Notes under the pieces: model-generated
Seen by the model: only the letters and a program-made list of their open reading frames with translations
The model's database searches: none
What the model was told of the DNA's origin: nothing
Made by a program: the position numbers and the translations under genes
In this document: in pieces, positions 61,491 through 64,000 of the stretch
Layout: every line of letters starts with the position of its first letter
Position numbering within the stretch: position 1 is the first letter of the stretch
Source of the DNA: Pseudoscleropodium purum
Taxonomy: Eukaryota > Streptophyta > Bryopsida > Hypnales > Brachytheciaceae
Assembly (NCBI GenBank): GCA_963969395.1
Contig: OZ017796.1
Span: forward strand, 9,178,501-9,242,500
DNA length: 64,000 nucleotides
Direction of reading: 5' to 3'

Positions 61491-62439
61491 TTTGACGTAT
61501 TAAAAAATCTAAAAAAATCCATTAAGACAATTATAAATCTATTATATGGCCATCTACTATCAAGAAAAATTTTGATGGAAAAATGAAGGAATGACTTTTA
61601 GAAAGAATGACGGGTAGAGAAGTTACTTTTATAATCAAATCTATTCTCTCCCATGAATCTTCAAAAATTATGGGATAATTTGAAGATGAGATCTTGATTG
61701 CTTGTTGTCAAAATATTAGAGTTGTATTCAAAGTTAAATTTTAGTGATCATTTTGGCATAATAGAATAAAAATAACATTGTATAACAATCAACAGTCTTC
61801 TCCATACTTCTTTAGATGCATAAGATAGATTTTCAATATAATTCAAGGATTAGGATTGGTTGAAGAGCTATATAAGACAATTTGTCCATTGTAGGAGACC
61901 CCTTTTTATGAATGGAAAAGGAACTTGTACTTCATTAGTAAACAATGCTAGGAACTTTGAAATAAAGACAGTTAGAAAATCAAGGTAAATTTCATCTCTA
62001 AAAATCCATTGGTGATTTTGAGACTAAAAAAAAAAGTTATGAACAAATTTCATAGAGGATTTAACTTTGAAAATATCAAAGAAAATACCCATTACAATCC
62101 TTCTCTAAACTTTGTTCATAACTTTTGACTAAAGGTTTGAAATCTAAAATGGAATTTTAGAGATGAAATTTACCTTGATCTTTTACATTAAATTATTTGA
62201 AATTTTTTTGAGTTAAGTTACTCTACTATGCCTAAACAAGGTCCAAAATTCTACTTTGAACACAATTCTTGCTTTTGATATGATGAAGAGCAATTGAGCA
62301 CTTACCAATCCTAATTTACATATTTACATGGTTTGTATGTCTTACTTCCTACCGCAACGGACCTAGTATTTGAGCATGAAAATGCAAGCATATGAACTTT
62401 GAACATATATATAAGTAGATATACTACATCCATCAAAGG
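61491..62439. other. AT-rich non-coding stretch
   Basis: No supported gene. A segment near 61990 (AAATTTCATCTCTAAAAATCC) has an inverted partner near 62150, giving a possible hairpin of about 180 bp. Confidence 0.35.
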
Positions 62440-62750
62440 TGCTTATAATATACACATCTATAATATAGGTACCTATATTATACACTATGCTATAATCCTA
62501 GAAGGTTTTTATAATATAGACACTTATGATATAGATGTATAGTCTTGTAGACTCATGTGCTCACACTCTTAGGCTTTGTCACGGACATGCCATACCGGGC
62601 CTTATCCAGTAGTTTCGTCCCTAATAGAGTCTCCACCACCTTTGCAACAAAGATGCCTCTTAAGAACCTTCTCAAAAGCGGTGGCCTAGTGTACAAGTTG
62701 TTTCCAATGATTCTAGTAGATTCCAATAGTCTTCATTAGTTTTTATTTGT

Positions 62751-62996
62751 TTCCGGAAGCTTCCATAAGCTTCTGGAAGATTCTACTTAGTTCTACTAGT
62801 TTTCGGAAGCTTCCACAAGCTTCCGGAAGGTTCCATTTGGTTCCACTAGTTTCCGGAAGCTTCTACAAGCTTCCAAAAGGTTCCACTAGATCCTCCTAGT
62901 TTCCGGAAGCTTCCACAAGCTTCCGGAAAGACCTACGGATATTTCCAAAGGTTTCCAAAGCCTTATTCCGGAAGGTTCCTTAGTCTAGTATAAATA
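62751..62996 (+). promoter_or_regulatory. LTR promoter: six perfect heat-shock elements and TATA box
   Basis: TTCnnGAAnnTTC occurs at 62751-62763, 62771-62783, 62821-62833, 62851-62863, 62901-62913 and 62966-62978. Partial versions lie between them. TATAAATA follows at 62989-62996, 11 bp after the last element. Three alternating nGAAn units form the consensus heat-shock-factor site, so the LTR is probably heat-inducible. The region is a degenerate tandem repeat of 50-60 bp. The truncated LTR at 46259-46804 carries the same array. Confidence 0.75.
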
Positions 62997-63248
62997 GAGA
63001 ATCGAGGGCCATTGTCCCTCACTCTCTTCAACACCACTTGTACCCAGTCATTCTTTGACTTCATGTTATCAATACATCTTCTAGTTTTCTCATCTTGAAG
63101 CACGTTTTGAGTCATGTGTGAGGAATCCCCTCACTTCTAGCTTGTTCTTGTCTCTGTTTGAGGTATCCCCTCAAATCTGATCTTGGTTTCGTCCAAGAGT
63201 TGCCGTCCGCAACAGTTTGAAGAGAGTGCATCTTTCTCTAGTTCTTTT

Positions 63249-63261
63249 TGATATCAGAGTC
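63249..63261 (+). other. Candidate primer-binding site
   Basis: TGATATCAGAGTC resembles TGGTATCAGAGCC, the usual plant site complementary to initiator-Met tRNA. It lies about 35 bp after the proposed LTR end, farther than normal, so either the LTR is longer or this is a chance match. Confidence 0.35.
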
Positions 63262-63612
63262 TACTCTTGCAAGATAGAGCGTGGATTACCCCTCTTCTTC
63301 AAGGAGTTGTGACGCCTTAGAGGTTGTGGATTACCCACTTCTAAGCTGATATTTTCCTTTTAGCCAGTCTTCATGAGAGTTAGTACATGGACTTGAATTG
63401 TCTTCCTATTTCCACAACTCCAATTACTTTAGAAGTACGTTTTCTATTCAGGTCAAAGGCCGAACTAAGAGATATCATCATTCGAGAGCGAGGCGAAGAA
63501 TTCTACTTGAATTTTTTGAGACCTTCACTTCTGGTAGTCATCCCAAGAGTACACGACGCAAAGATTTGTTACTTCATCTACTTGTAAGCCTTCAAGAAGT
63601 ACTTTATCCGAG

Positions 63613-64000
63613 ATGGGTGACGTTTCTGCTATCCAGATGAACGACGTCTTGGCCATGCTGCAGCAAGAAAACGCCAATCTGCGAAATACTTTGGAACAAC
63701 TTCAAGTTGCCCATGCTCCAGTCCATATTTCGGCACCAGCGACAAATCCAATTCCGTCGGCGTCAAAGGAGCCTCGAGTAAGTTTGCCAGACAAGTTCGA
63801 TGGGAACCGAGCAAAATTTCGAGACTTTGTGAATCAAATTCGGCTTGTTTTCCACCTTCAACCCCAAAGATATCCAACCGCAGAAATACAAGTTGGGCTC
63901 ATTGGAACCTTGCTTACTGGAACTGCGTTATCGTGGTTCTCGCCATTGTTGGAAAAAAATTCTCCACTTTTGGCAAACCTCGATCAATTCTTAGAAGAAT
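63613..64000 (+). CDS. gag: Gag protein of the Ty3/Gypsy-like element (partial)
   Basis: The frame is open for 129 codons to the window end. A coiled-coil start (NDVLAMLQQENANLRNTLEQ) leads into the retrotransposon Gag domain: LPDKFDGNRAKFRDFVNQI, QRYPTAEIQVGLIGTLL, GTALSWFSPLL. The spacing fits the capsid-like Gag of plant and fungal Ty3/Gypsy elements. ATG at 63613 follows the leader and has no upstream ATG close by in frame. The absence of stops suggests a fairly young copy. Confidence 0.85.
   Translation, partial: MGDVSAIQMNDVLAMLQQENANLRNTLEQLQVAHAPVHISAPATNPIPSASKEPRVSLPDKFDGNRAKFRDFVNQIRLVFHLQPQRYPTAEIQVGLIGTLLTGTALSWFSPLLEKNSPLLANLDQFLEE

Larger units (their letters stand above)
62577..64000 (+). 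mobile_element. Ty3/Gypsy-like LTR retrotransposon, 5' part
   Basis: The left LTR starts TGTCACGGACATGCC at 62577, probably after the target copy GGCTT, and interrupts a repeat that is uninterrupted near 51270. It likely ends GTCCGCAACA at 63214 (about 638 bp), whose inverted terminus pairs with the start. A candidate primer-binding site and a gag frame follow. The element continues past the window edge. Confidence 0.85.

Overview
The window reads as nuclear DNA of a land plant, most likely a seed-free one such as a bryophyte; this placement is an inference. Two intact plant genes sit near its ends: a CAMTA transcription factor (1805-5284) and the 20S proteasome subunit alpha-2 (54490-57324, 11 exons, 235 residues). 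Short GT-AG introns, TTTAGGG-type telomere-like stretches and AT-rich intergenic DNA fit a plant. Nearly everything between the two genes is mobile or decayed DNA.

0-6.5 kb: CAMTA with a leader intron, upstream ORFs and a CDS that lacks introns. 6.5-18 kb: small TTAA-flanked elements, a decayed minus-strand transposase-like gene with a DUF7869-like core (9.3-13.3 kb), and long AT-rich spacers. 18-25.3 kb: a decayed multi-exon plus-strand gene whose introns hold tandem arrays built around one palindrome, TATCCTCGACTCGAGGATA. The same palindrome fills an intron of the 9-13 kb gene, with a different repeat period. 26.4-30 kb: a second decayed transposase-like gene, cut by a 271-bp hAT-type MITE that has a perfect 8-bp target duplication.

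30-50.5 kb is a nest of insertions. Its centre (34735-46258) looks like an 11.5-kb hAT-type element ending in CAGGGTTGA and TCAACCCTG. It carries three cargo transcription units: a fused zinc-binding/coiled-coil/RING-H2 gene with two nonsense codons, a broken second gene with the same N-terminal zinc-binding domain, and an intact 497-codon kinase-like gene. Each unit starts beside a GC-rich CGGACG-repeat island with a TATA-like box, and the same repeats fill both element ends. Pieces of a second copy flank it in opposite orientation. Two copies of an unrelated CCGGAT-rich element and a partial LTR are also inserted. I see no recognisable transposase inside the 11.5-kb element.

50.5-64 kb: AT-rich repeats, a foldback element just upstream of the proteasome gene, and a Ty3/Gypsy-like retrotransposon entering from the right end (LTR from 62577, gag open to the window edge). 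Its LTR promoter contains six perfect heat-shock elements upstream of a TATA box.

The strongest candidates for something new are the cargo-bearing element with shared CGGACG islands, the intronic palindrome arrays, and the heat-shock-element LTR.
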